NCBI RefSeq assembly: GCF_014641655.1
Contig: NZ_BMID01000001.1
Location: 434,001 to 498,000 of the forward strand
Direction of reading: 5' to 3'
Source of the DNA: Pseudoblastomonas marina
Lineage (GTDB): Bacteria > Pseudomonadota > Alphaproteobacteria > Sphingomonadales > Sphingomonadaceae
Length of the DNA stretch: 64,000 nucleotides
Translations under genes and position numbers: made by a program
In this document: piece by piece, positions 56,493 through 64,000 of the stretch
How positions within the stretch are numbered: position 1 is the stretch's first letter
How the letters are laid out: the number at the start of each line of letters is the position of its first letter
The notes under the pieces: generated by a model
Told to the model about the DNA's origin: nothing
The model's input: the letters and a program-made list of their open reading frames with translations, nothing else
Database searches by the model: none

Positions 56493-57530
56493 ATGAGCGA
56501 CAGTATTACGATCACCCGTCCCGACGACTGGCATTTGCACTTGCGCGATGGCGACATGCTAAGCGGCGTGCTGCCCTACACCGCGCGCCAGTTCGCCCGC
56601 GCGATCGTGATGCCCAACCTCGCGCCGCCGGTCACGACCACCGCGGCAGCGCGCGACTATCGCGCGCGGATTATGGCCGCGCTGCCCCGGGGCTTTGACT
56701 TCACCCCGCTGATGACCTGCTACCTTACCGACGACACCGATGCCGAAGATATCGCGCAAGGGTTCGCCAACGGTGTGTTCACCGCGGCCAAGCTCTATCC
56801 CGCCAACGCCACTACCAATTCGGCCCACGGCGTGACCGATGTCGCCAACATCCGCGGCGTGCTCGAGCGGATGGCCGAGATCGGCATGGTGTTGTGCGTC
56901 CATGGCGAGGTGACCGAGAGCGACGTAGACGTGTTCGACCGCGAGGCCGAGTTCATCGACCGCATCCTTGCCCCGCTGATCGCCGATCTCCCGGATCTCA
57001 AGGTGGTTTTCGAGCATATCACCACCGCGCAGGCGGTCGATTTCGTCACGCAGGCCGGGTCCGCCGTCGCGGCGACGATCACGCCGCAGCACCTTCACAT
57101 AAACCGTAATGCGATGCTGGTCGGCGGGATCAGGCCACATGCCTATTGCCTGCCGGTCGCCAAGCGCGAGCTGCACCGGCTGGCGCTGCGCGCCGCGGCG
57201 ATTTCGGGTTCGCCCAAGTTCTTCCTCGGCACCGACAGCGCGCCGCACGATCGGGCGGCGAAGGAGAGCGCCTGCGGCTGTGCGGGGATATTCAACGCAC
57301 CCTTCGCGCTCGAAAGCTATGTCACGGTGTTCGACGAGGAAGGCGCGCTCGAACGGTTCGAGGGCTTCGCCAGCCATTACGGGCCGGACTTTTACGGCCT
57401 GCCGCGAAACACCGACACGGTGACGCTTCGCCGCACTGAGCATGTCGTGCCCGATTGCGTCGACGCGGCGGGTAAGCCGGTCGTTCCGTTCCACGCGGGC
57501 GAAACGCTCGGCTGGGCCTTCGAAGGTTAG
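56493..57530 (+). CDS. pyrC: Dihydroorotase (class II)
   Basis: A 345-aa zinc enzyme cyclising carbamoyl-aspartate to dihydroorotate. Seen: [15 protein letters not shown] with zinc His, [27 protein letters not shown] with the carbamylated Lys, [22 protein letters not shown] and [16 protein letters not shown] with the catalytic Asp. Length and motifs are of the E. coli-type class. Its stop overlaps the rarD gene end by 4 bp tail to tail. Confidence 0.97.
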   Translation: MSDSITITRPDDWHLHLRDGDMLSGVLPYTARQFARAIVMPNLAPPVTTTAAARDYRARIMAALPRGFDFTPLMTCYLTDDTDAEDIAQGFANGVFTAAKLYPANATTNSAHGVTDVANIRGVLERMAEIGMVLCVHGEVTESDVDVFDREAEFIDRILAPLIADLPDLKVVFEHITTAQAVDFVTQAGSAVAATITPQHLHINRNAMLVGGIRPHAYCLPVAKRELHRLALRAAAISGSPKFFLGTDSAPHDRAAKESACGCAGIFNAPFALESYVTVFDEEGALERFEGFASHYGPDFYGLPRNTDTVTLRRTEHVVPDCVDAAGKPVVPFHAGETLGWAFEG

Positions 57531-58438
57531 GTCGCGGTCGGCCTGGCGCGACGCTTTCCGCGCCACAACTCCCATACGAACAGCGCCAGCGCCGCCCAGA
57601 TGAAGCCGAAGCTCGCGAGCTGAACCGGCTTCAATGGCTCGTCGAACACGGTCAGGCCGAGGATGAAGACCATGGTCGGGGCGAGGAACTGGATGAAGCC
57701 GAGCACCGAATAATCCATCCGCCGCGCCGCGATCGCGAACAGCAGCAGCGGGATCGCGGTCCAGGCCCCGCCGAGCATGATCAGCGCCGACAGCTCGACG
57801 CTCTGGGTGAAACTCGATCCCGTCGGTGATTGCGCGAACCACCAGCAGGTCGCGGCAGCGGGCGCGGCGAGCAGCACGGTCTCCATGGTCAATCCGGGCA
57901 CGGCGCCCGCCTGCACGGTCTTCTTGAGCAGCCCGTAGGTCCCGAAGCTCAATGCCAGCGTCAGGCTGATCCAGAGCGTCGTCAGCGCCCCGCCGAGCAG
58001 GATCGCGACACCGATACCGGCCAGCACGACCGCGACCCACAGCATGCGGCTCATTTTCTCGCCGAGCACGACCGTGCCGAGGAACACGTTGACCAGCGGG
58101 TTGATGTAATAGCCGAGGCTCGCAGCGTAGAGATTGCCGCGCTGGATCGCGAGCACGTAGACCACCCAGTTGGTCGCCACGAGGGTAGCCGCGGCGGCGA
58201 GGACGAGCAGCGCGCGCCGGTTGCGGAAGATCGCGAGGAATTCGCCCATCTGCTTGCGAAAGACGAGGATCACGAAACACAGCGGGATCGTCCAGAGGAT
58301 GCGCCAGCCGACGAATTCTACCGGAGGCACCGTCTTCACCGTCAGCAGGTAGAGCGGCATCAGCCCCCACAGCGTATAGGCGCCGATCGCCGCGGCAAGG
58401 CCGGACGGCTTGGCTTCGGGGATGGGAGGCGTCGTCAT
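57527..58438 (-). CDS. rarD: RarD-type EamA permease
   Basis: A 303-aa membrane protein with ten hydrophobic helices in two repeats, typical of EamA transporters. RarD signatures: [55 protein letters not shown] and [20 protein letters not shown]. Start at 58438 ([10 protein letters not shown]). The substrate is unknown (chloramphenicol-related export is the historic annotation). It is divergent from der. Confidence 0.9.
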   Translation of the reverse strand: MTTPPIPEAKPSGLAAAIGAYTLWGLMPLYLLTVKTVPPVEFVGWRILWTIPLCFVILVFRKQMGEFLAIFRNRRALLVLAAAATLVATNWVVYVLAIQRGNLYAASLGYYINPLVNVFLGTVVLGEKMSRMLWVAVVLAGIGVAILLGGALTTLWISLTLALSFGTYGLLKKTVQAGAVPGLTMETVLLAAPAAATCWWFAQSPTGSSFTQSVELSALIMLGGAWTAIPLLLFAIAARRMDYSVLGFIQFLAPTMVFILGLTVFDEPLKPVQLASFGFIWAALALFVWELWRGKRRARPTAT

Positions 58439-58517
58439 GCGCGGCCCGTAGTCGCGCGACCTCCTTACAGCAAGCAACTTGCCATTCGCCGCTCGAACGC
58501 CCAATTGCGCGGACACC

Positions 58518-59906
58518 ATGCCCAATCCGCTCCCTACCGTCGTGATCGTCGGCCGCCCGAATGTCGGAAAGTCCACGCTGTTCAACCGGCTGGTGGGCAA
58601 GAAGCTCGCGCTGGTCGACGACCAGCCGGGCGTCACCCGCGATCGCCGGTTCGGCGATGCGAGCCTGCTCGGGCTCGATTTCCAAATCGTCGATACCGCC
58701 GGGTGGGAAGACGAGAACATCAAGACGCTGTCGGGCCGGATGCGCCAGCAGACCATGGCCGCGCTCGAAGGCGCCGACGCCGCGCTGTTCGTGATCGATG
58801 CGCGTGCCGGGCTCTCGCCGCTCGACGAGGAGATCGGCAATTGGCTACGCGAGCAGGAAGTGCCCGTGATCGTGGTCGCCAACAAGGCCGAAGGGCGCGC
58901 AGCCGAGGGCGGGATCTATGAGAGCTTCGCGCTCGGTCTCGGCGATCCGGTGCCGCTTTCGGCCGAGCACGGTACCGGCGTGGCCGACCTGTTCGACGCC
59001 CTGCGCCCGCATATCGAGTTCAAGCAGCCCGAAGACACGCCCGAATGGGAAGGCGAAGAGGGCGAGGACCCGCCGCTCGGCCCGCTCAAGCTCGCGATCG
59101 TGGGACGCCCCAATGCGGGCAAATCGACGCTGATCAACCGTCTTCTTGAAGAAGACCGCCTGCTGACCGGGCCCGAAGCCGGGGTTACGCGCGATTCGAT
59201 CGCGGTGGACTGGGAATGGACCGATCCCAAGACCGGCGAGGCGCGCGAGATCAAGCTGATCGACACCGCCGGCATGCGCAAGAAAGCCAAGGTGGTCGAA
59301 AAGCTCGAAAAGCTGTCGGTCGCCGATGCGCGCCGCGCGGTCGATTTTGCCGAGGTGGTCGTGCTGCTGCTCGACGCGACGCAGGGGCTCGAGCACCAGG
59401 ATCTCAAGATCGCGGCGATGGCGATCGAGGAAGGCCGCGCACTGATGATCGCGATCAACAAGTGGGATATCGCCGAAGAACCCTCCAGCCTGTTCAACGG
59501 GATCAAGGAGGCGCTGGGCGAAGGGCTGGCGCAGGTGAAGGGCCTGCCGGTGTTCTCGGTCTCGGCGATCACCGGCAAGGGGCTCGACCAGATGATCGGC
59601 GCGGCATTCGAACTACGCGAGACCTGGTCGAAGCGCGTGCCGACCGCGGCGCTCAACCGCTGGTTCGACGATGCGCTGATGAACAACCCGCCGCCTGCGC
59701 CCAAGGGCCGCCGGATCAAGCTGCGCTACATCACCCAGGCCGCGACCCGCCCGCCGCGCTTCGTGGTCTTCGGCACCCGCCTCGACATGCTGCCGACCAG
59801 CTACGAGCGCTATCTCGTCAACGGCATCCGCAAAACCTTCGGGCTCGAAGGCGTGCCCGTTCGCGTCAACCTGCGTAGCCCCAAAAACCCATACCAGGAC
59901 GATTGA
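58518..59906 (+). CDS. der: GTPase Der (EngA)
   Basis: A 462-aa double-GTPase needed for 50S ribosome assembly. First G domain: VVIVGRPNVGKSTLFNRLVG, DTAGWEDE; second: LAIVGRPNAGKSTLINRLLE, DTAGMRKKAKV, INKWDIAEE. The C-terminal KH-like domain ends with PPRFVVFGTRLDMLP and VPVRVNLRSPKNPYQ. Start at 58518 (MPNPLPTVV). Its TGA shares a base with the next ATG. Confidence 0.97.
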   Translation: MPNPLPTVVIVGRPNVGKSTLFNRLVGKKLALVDDQPGVTRDRRFGDASLLGLDFQIVDTAGWEDENIKTLSGRMRQQTMAALEGADAALFVIDARAGLSPLDEEIGNWLREQEVPVIVVANKAEGRAAEGGIYESFALGLGDPVPLSAEHGTGVADLFDALRPHIEFKQPEDTPEWEGEEGEDPPLGPLKLAIVGRPNAGKSTLINRLLEEDRLLTGPEAGVTRDSIAVDWEWTDPKTGEAREIKLIDTAGMRKKAKVVEKLEKLSVADARRAVDFAEVVVLLLDATQGLEHQDLKIAAMAIEEGRALMIAINKWDIAEEPSSLFNGIKEALGEGLAQVKGLPVFSVSAITGKGLDQMIGAAFELRETWSKRVPTAALNRWFDDALMNNPPPAPKGRRIKLRYITQAATRPPRFVVFGTRLDMLPTSYERYLVNGIRKTFGLEGVPVRVNLRSPKNPYQDD

Positions 59907-60430
59907 TGCTCGATCTGCTCCTCGCCGCCGATCCTAGCCTTGCGGGCGAACTGCTCGAACGCACCGCGAGCACCTCGCGCGTGCAGCAGATAGTTCAGTT
60001 GAGCTTGGCGCCGGTGTTCCTTCTCGCGGCGATCGGTGCGGTGATGAACGTCATGACCAGCCGCCTGATCTGGATCGCGACGCGCATCGAGGACATCGAA
60101 CGCGTGCTCGATTCGGGCGAGGGCGGGCGATTGGGCGAGGAAATCCCGGTGCTGCAACAGCGCCGCGTCTATGCCCAGCGTGCGGTGATGTTCTCGACCG
60201 CCTCGGCGCTGACAATCTGCGTGGTGGTCGCGCTGCTGTTCGTTTCGGCCTTCATCCGCCCGCAGATCGGGACGGTGACCGCGGTGGCCTGGATCGTCAC
60301 CATGGGGCTGCTGATGGTCGGGCTGGTGCTGTTCCTGCTCGAGACCCGGCTCGCCACCGGCAGCGCGCACGAACGCCGCAGGCAGAGTCGGGCGATCCTG
60401 CGAAAGAAGGCGGAAAAGCGCAGCGACTGA
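59906..60430 (+). CDS. DUF2721 membrane protein
   Basis: A 174-aa protein with three helices: VQLSLAPVFLLAAIGAVMNV (about 29-50), a pair near residues 95-115 (STASALTICVVVALLFVSAF) and 120-145, separated by the polar segment IEDIERVLDSGEGGRLGEEI, which is characteristic of DUF2721. Function unknown. ATG 59906 overlaps the der stop (TGATG). Confidence 0.85.
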   Translation: MLDLLLAADPSLAGELLERTASTSRVQQIVQLSLAPVFLLAAIGAVMNVMTSRLIWIATRIEDIERVLDSGEGGRLGEEIPVLQQRRVYAQRAVMFSTASALTICVVVALLFVSAFIRPQIGTVTAVAWIVTMGLLMVGLVLFLLETRLATGSAHERRRQSRAILRKKAEKRSD

Positions 60431-60494
60431 ACGGACGGCGCTCGGACCGTCAGTAAGCCGAAACTATCGCGCGCGCCGCGCATTTCATCGAGCG

Positions 60495-60980
60495 ATGGAA
60501 CTCAACCCGGTATCCGAACTCGAATACTTCAACTGGGAAGTTGTCCTCCGCCTCGGCGTGGCCGCGGTTCTCGGACTGCTGCTCGGGCTGGACCGGGAGT
60601 TGCGCGGACACGCCGCGGGCATGCGGACCCACGGGCTGGTGTGCTTTTCGGCGGCCGGAACCACGGTGGCGATGCTAGCCCTCTATTACCAGCTCGACGG
60701 TGCCCGCGCCGATCCCTTGCGCTTGTTCGAGGCCATCGGGGCCTTCATCGGTATCGTCGGTGCGGGACTGATCGTCTTCAGCAAGGGCAAGCTCCACAAC
60801 ATCACCACGGCCGCCCATCTCTGGCTGGCGAGCGTGATCGGCATCGCTTGCGGTGCTGCACTTTGGCCGGTGGTCGTCATAGGCACGATCATCAGCCTGG
60901 TGATGCTCACCTTCCTGCGAATCGTGGAGGGACGGCTTTTCGGCCCCGATCGCAAGCTTGACGAGGATAAGCGGGACTAG
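60495..60980 (+). CDS. MgtC/SapB-family membrane protein
   Basis: A 161-aa inner-membrane protein with four helices. Family block: EVVLRLGVAAVLGLLLGLDRELRGHAAGMRTHGLVC, followed by GAFIGIVGAGLIVFSKGKLHNITTAAHLWL. Related proteins modulate F-ATPase or magnesium adaptation; the short form has no C-terminal ACT-like domain. Convergent with bfr (4-bp overlap). Confidence 0.9.
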   Translation: MELNPVSELEYFNWEVVLRLGVAAVLGLLLGLDRELRGHAAGMRTHGLVCFSAAGTTVAMLALYYQLDGARADPLRLFEAIGAFIGIVGAGLIVFSKGKLHNITTAAHLWLASVIGIACGAALWPVVVIGTIISLVMLTFLRIVEGRLFGPDRKLDEDKRD

Positions 60981-61468
60981 CCCTCGCCGCCGTCGCCGGC
61001 CGGCTTGCTCTGCAACTGGACGTAGTTTTCGAGGCCCATGCGCGCGATCATGTCGAACTGGGTCTCGAGGAAGTCGACGTGCTCCTCTTCGCTTTCGAGG
61101 ATGCGCACGAAGATTTCGCGGCTGACGAAATCGCGCGCTTCTTCGCACGCTTCGATCGCGTCGCGCAGCAGCGGGATCGCCTCGTTCTCCATCGCGAGGT
61201 CGGCCTTGAGGATCTCCTCGACCGTCTCGCCGACCTTGAGGCTGTGGAGCGCCTGGAAATTGGGGAGCCCGCCAAGGAACAATACGCGCTCGGCCAGGAT
61301 GTCCGCATGTTTCATTTCGTCGATCGACTCGTGGCGCTCGTATTCGGCAAGCGTGGTCACGCCCCAATCGTGCAGCACGCGGTAGTGCAACCAATACTGG
61401 TTGATCGCGGTCAGCTCGTTGGTGAGTGCCTTGTTGAGGAACTCGATGATCTTGGGATCACCCTGCAT
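60977..61468 (-). CDS. bfr: Bacterioferritin
   Basis: A 163-aa iron-storage subunit of a 24-mer. Seen: IIEFLNKALTNELTAINQYW with ferroxidase Glu18, YERHESIDEMKHADILAERV with Met52 as haem ligand and Glu/His of the di-iron site, and ILESEEEHVDFLETQFDMI. Start MQGDPKII at 61468. The ribosome site is weak. The bfd gene lies upstream on the same strand but a terminator lies between, so bfr likely has its own promoter. Confidence 0.96.
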   Translation of the reverse strand: MQGDPKIIEFLNKALTNELTAINQYWLHYRVLHDWGVTTLAEYERHESIDEMKHADILAERVLFLGGLPNFQALHSLKVGETVEEILKADLAMENEAIPLLRDAIEACEEARDFVSREIFVRILESEEEHVDFLETQFDMIARMGLENYVQLQSKPAGDGGEG

Positions 61469-61542
61469 ATCGTGTCGTCCACTAGGAGGAGGAAGGTCCC
61501 CACCATGCGCCTCGCGACCGAGTCGGGCAAGGGCGCGCACCA

Positions 61543-61564
61543 CAAAAAAGGGCGGAAATCCGCC
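61543..61564 (-). terminator. Intrinsic terminator after bfd
   Basis: On the minus strand GGCGGATTTCCGCC (61551-61564) forms a 6-bp stem followed by CTTTTTT (61544-61550). It ends the bfd transcript before bfr. The stem is short but GC-rich. Confidence 0.7.
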
Positions 61565-61595
61565 ATTTGCGAGCGATTGTCAGTAGCGTTGGAAC

Positions 61596-61787
61596 TCAGG
61601 CGGCGGAGAGTTTCTCGAACGCCGCTTCGCGCTCCTCGAGCACGATATCGTCGGCCCGGTCGAGACAGGTGCCGCAGCTGGGCTGCTTACCCATCGCGCC
61701 ATAGCAGGCCTCGGCATTGCCCGGGCAACGGCGCGCGACGCGGCGAAGGTCGGCTTCGCGGATGGCGTTGCAGATGCAGATATACAT
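61596..61787 (-). CDS. bfd: Bacterioferritin-associated ferredoxin
   Basis: A 63-aa [2Fe-2S] protein that passes electrons to Bfr to release stored iron. Seen: YICICNAIREADLRRVA with the first Cys pair, and GKQPSCGTCLDRADDIV with the second (CX2C). Another cysteine pair CPGNAEACYG lies between. The gene is upstream of bfr on the same strand, a classical iron-mobilisation pairing. Confidence 0.93.
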   Translation of the reverse strand: MYICICNAIREADLRRVARRCPGNAEACYGAMGKQPSCGTCLDRADDIVLEEREAAFEKLSAA

Positions 61788-61803
61788 GTGGGCGCGAGCT
61801 CCT

Positions 61804-61853
61804 GCGATTGATTCGCATGAACCGTATTAGTGCGACCGATTATCAATAGCAAC
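61804..61853 (-). promoter_or_regulatory. bfd upstream region with Fur-like half site
   Basis: On the minus strand, ATTGATAATCGGTCGCA (about 61832-61850) resembles half of a Fur box (TGATAAT), and TGCGA-TTGAT-TCGCA (61804-61818) is a perfect 5-bp inverted repeat close to the start. Iron-starvation control of bfd is expected biologically. Suggestive only. Confidence 0.35.
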
Positions 61854-61854
61854 C

Positions 61855-63141
61855 TTAGCGTCGGAGCGGGAACGCCCGGCCATAGGTGAGGCACCGCCAC
61901 AACCATTCGAGTGGACCGTAACGGAATCGCTCGAGCCACGGCTTCGACCACAACAGCATCATCGCCCAGACGCCGAGGACGACTGCGTAAAGCTGCGGGC
62001 GGTTGAGCACACCGAACAGGTCGAACGCCCAGGGCGAAAAGACGAACAGCAGCACGAATGACGTGCCGAGATAGTTCGAGAACGCCATCCGACCGGTCGC
62101 GGCGATCCGTAGCGCCAGCCAGCCGCCCGCGCGCGCACCATAGAGCGACAGGAGCGCTGCAAGGCCGAGCACGACGAAAAGGCGCGGGAGCATCGACCAA
62201 CCGATGAACGCCCCCATCGTGCTGAAATAGCCGAAGCCGACCGACTTGACCCACAGCGCCACGGCGAGCGTCACTGCACTGCCGCCGATCACGCCTAGCC
62301 AGCCCCACAGCCGCACCCTGGAAGCATTCATCCGCCCGTCGAACAGGCCGAGCCGGTAGAGCGCTGCCCCGAACAGCATCAGCGGGACGGTTTCCCACGA
62401 GACGAACATCAGCATGCCGACCCAGTCGAATCCGTGCACGGTCAGCTTGTGCAGCACCAGGTCGAGGTAGGTGCCGTCCTGCATGATGGCGGTTTGCGTC
62501 ACTGCGTCGGCGAGCGGCCCGACCTTGGCCGTGGCGACGCCCTCCGCTGCACCCTTGAGCTCCTCGGTCTTGCCCCAGGGGGTCTCCGCGACGCGGTACA
62601 TGAACCAGTAGAGCGCGGCGAACAGTACCGAGGCAAAGCTGTAGACCATCGTCGCGACGACGATCTGCGTCTTCGGCGTCCAGCGCAGCGTGGCGAGCAG
62701 GACGAAACCGCACAGGCTGTAGAAGAACAGGATGTCGCCGCGCCACAGCAGGAAAAAATGCGCCAGTCCGAACAGGCCGAGCCAGAACAGTCGGCGCGCC
62801 TGCAGCCAGCGGGTCTCGCCGCGGTCCCACGCCCTTTCCATGAACAGGCAGATCCCGGCGCCGAACAGCAGGCTGAAGAGCCCGCGCATCTTGCCGTCGA
62901 TCGCGACGAATTGCGCGATCCATTGCCAGCCCCCCGGATCGCCGTCGGGCACGAGGAAACCGTCGGGCCACATATAGGCGGTGAACGGCTGCCCGAACGA
63001 GACGATGTTCGCGACGAGGATACCCATCACCGCGATACCGCGGATGAAATCGAGGCTCGCGATCCGACCCCCGGTCTCGTTGATCGGTGCGGCCTGCGGC
63101 TGGTCGGGCGCAGCGGCCGGATTGTCGTGCGTATCGGTCAT
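61855..63141 (-). CDS. DUF418 membrane protein
   Basis: A 428-aa integral membrane protein of the DUF418 type with about nine helices. Seen: RIASLDFIRGIAVMGILVANIVSFGQP at the N-terminus, MRGLFSLLFGAGICLFMERA, and the C-terminal block MAFSNYLGTSFVLLFVFSPW, GPLEWLWRCLTYG. It may act as an acyltransferase-like or transport protein; none is established. Confidence 0.9.
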   Translation of the reverse strand: MTDTHDNPAAAPDQPQAAPINETGGRIASLDFIRGIAVMGILVANIVSFGQPFTAYMWPDGFLVPDGDPGGWQWIAQFVAIDGKMRGLFSLLFGAGICLFMERAWDRGETRWLQARRLFWLGLFGLAHFFLLWRGDILFFYSLCGFVLLATLRWTPKTQIVVATMVYSFASVLFAALYWFMYRVAETPWGKTEELKGAAEGVATAKVGPLADAVTQTAIMQDGTYLDLVLHKLTVHGFDWVGMLMFVSWETVPLMLFGAALYRLGLFDGRMNASRVRLWGWLGVIGGSAVTLAVALWVKSVGFGYFSTMGAFIGWSMLPRLFVVLGLAALLSLYGARAGGWLALRIAATGRMAFSNYLGTSFVLLFVFSPWAFDLFGVLNRPQLYAVVLGVWAMMLLWSKPWLERFRYGPLEWLWRCLTYGRAFPLRR

Positions 63142-63224
63142 TTATCCCCCTGTCCGCGAGGGATCATGCCGCAATTCGCAAGGCGCGCCTAGCGCGGTTC
63201 GTCGATTGGCGAGGTTTTCCGTCG

Positions 63225-64000
63225 CTAGCGGGTGACGAGGCAGTCCTGGCCCGAGGCCCTGAGGCTGTTGCACGCCGCCTGCGCGGCCGAGCGGCTGGCA
63301 AAGCCGCCCGCCTTGAGACGGGTGAGCCCCCCTGCGCGTTCGACCACTTTCTGCGCGCCTGCGAGCGCGGGATTGCCCGAGAGCCGGTCCCACAAGCGAT
63401 CGGCCCCGCTGGCGATCGAGAAGGCACCGAGCTGGATCTTCCACGGTCCCGTCATCGCGGCCTGGGCCGGGGCGGGCTCGCGCGGCGGCGCGGTCACGGT
63501 GCGCGGTGCCGGATCGGTTCGAACTGCGGGGGGCGGTGAAGCCTCGGCCTGCTGGGTCGCGCTCGGCAGGGTGTAGTCGGCGCCCGCCTGTGCCGGATTG
63601 CCGCGCGGCAGCTTGGTCGGAGCAGGAGCAGGAGCAGGAACCGGCGTTGGCGTCACTGCGGCAACCTGTCCCGGTGCGACGCCATAATCGGCAGCATCGG
63701 CGAGTTGCTGGCGGCGCGCTTCGGCGTCCGCGGCGAGCTCGGTCGACAGCGCAACCCCGCGGCGACGCTGCTCGAGCGGGATGTACTGGTCCATCTGCGC
63801 CCGTGCGCGCGTCGCCTGGTCCAGCCCGGCATTCTGCGCCAGCGTCATCAGCGCGTAGCCGCGGACCCAGTCCTTCTCGACCAACTCGCCGTTGAACAGC
63901 GACAGGCCGTAAAGATATTGCGCGCGGGCATCGCCGCGCAGCGCCGCCTGTTCGAGGAACGGCAGCGCTTCGGCCTTGGCCCCGCGGTGGAACAGCAGCA
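63225..64000 (-). CDS. Sel1/SPOR domain protein, 5'-truncated by window edge
   Basis: A partial protein; the frame continues past 64000. Its visible N-terminal part (AEALPFLEQAALRGDARAQY..., YGLSLFNGELVEKDW) is a Sel1-like repeat. A low-complexity Pro/Ala linker (with (PA) repeats from GGAGCA units) leads to a C-terminal SPOR domain: GPWKIQLGAFSIASGADRLW, VVERAGGLTRLKAGGFASR, ASGQDCLVTR. SPOR domains bind denuded glycan at division sites. A likely septal or envelope protein. Confidence 0.88.
   Translation of the reverse strand, partial: LLFHRGAKAEALPFLEQAALRGDARAQYLYGLSLFNGELVEKDWVRGYALMTLAQNAGLDQATRARAQMDQYIPLEQRRRGVALSTELAADAEARRQQLADAADYGVAPGQVAAVTPTPVPAPAPAPTKLPRGNPAQAGADYTLPSATQQAEASPPPAVRTDPAPRTVTAPPREPAPAQAAMTGPWKIQLGAFSIASGADRLWDRLSGNPALAGAQKVVERAGGLTRLKAGGFASRSAAQAACNSLRASGQDCLVTR

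Noticed and set aside
56559-58685. 708-codon minus-strand frame opposite pyrC
   Set aside because: Shadow of pyrC with Arg/Glu/His bias and no family similarity.
61505-61849. Plus-strand ORF with a strong AGGAGGAGGAAGG site, antisense to bfd
   Set aside because: Very basic, no domain, and lies fully over bfd and its terminator; the site is probably chance purine-rich sequence, though ribosome profiling could change this.
63590-63660. Short tandem GGAGCA repeats suggesting a CRISPR or slippage locus
   Set aside because: They encode the Pro/Ala linker of the SPOR protein; no spacers or repeat regularity.

Overview
This 64-kb window is ordinary chromosome of a high-GC alphaproteobacterium, most likely a sphingomonad and probably Erythrobacteraceae. 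The evidence is the protein sequences, the serC-serA and pyrE-pdxJ-acpS-lepB gene orders, an aa3 oxidase cluster with ctaB and Cox11, and many small lipoproteins. This is inference from protein character; no rRNA gene lies in the window. I see no prophage, integrase, IS element or CRISPR array. Nearly all open frames lying opposite the genes are GC-driven shadows.

Layout. 1-4.4 kb: end of a polysaccharide flippase gene, a VWA-domain lipoprotein, an OmpA-like protein, a 33-aa membrane peptide and a membrane-anchored helix-hairpin-helix protein. 4.4-9.5 kb (minus strand): two related lipoproteins, an S10 carboxypeptidase and uvrB. 9.5-15.3 kb: an EF-hand/DUF3617 lipoprotein, then an alpha/beta hydrolase, a circularly permuted ATP-grasp protein, an alpha-E protein, a transglutaminase with an apparent ATC start, and the proteasome-like peptidase Anbu. 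15.5-21 kb: a LuxR-type regulator with a degenerate receiver, an extensin-like protein, a serC RNA leader with serC-serA, and an aldo/keto reductase. Two copies of a ~290-bp non-coding repeat lie at 14.2 and 19.9 kb. 21-31 kb: purA, an L,D-transpeptidase, an ECF sigma factor with a membrane partner, a winged-helix regulator, asparaginase, tRNA-Val, an FAD monooxygenase, a TlpA-like thioredoxin, and argH-lptM-lysA.

31-39.5 kb: two hotdog thioesterases; an unrecognised three-gene cassette (53-aa peptide, 324-aa protein, cupin-like protein); then a tightly overlapping minus-strand operon pyrE-pdxJ-acpS-lepB-PerM-DUF3089-ruvX. 39.7-49.3 kb: the cytochrome aa3 oxidase cluster ctaC-ctaD-(TPR gene on the other strand)-ctaB-small TM protein-ctaG-ctaE-SURF1, followed by thrC. 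49-64 kb: a methyltransferase, folB, an FNR-type regulator with a perfect FNR box nearby, rplU-rpmA, ygfZ, pyrC, rarD, der, mgtC, bfr/bfd, a DUF418 protein and the end of a Sel1/SPOR protein cut by the window edge.

Most worth following: (i) the Anbu operon, whose ATP-grasp, alpha-E, transglutaminase and NTN-hydrolase proteins look like a peptide-ligation and peptide-cleavage system of unknown substrate; (ii) the ATC start of its transglutaminase; (iii) the dispersed repeat whose hairpins keep pairing while changing sequence; (iv) the small-peptide/cupin-like cassette at 32.1-34.2 kb.
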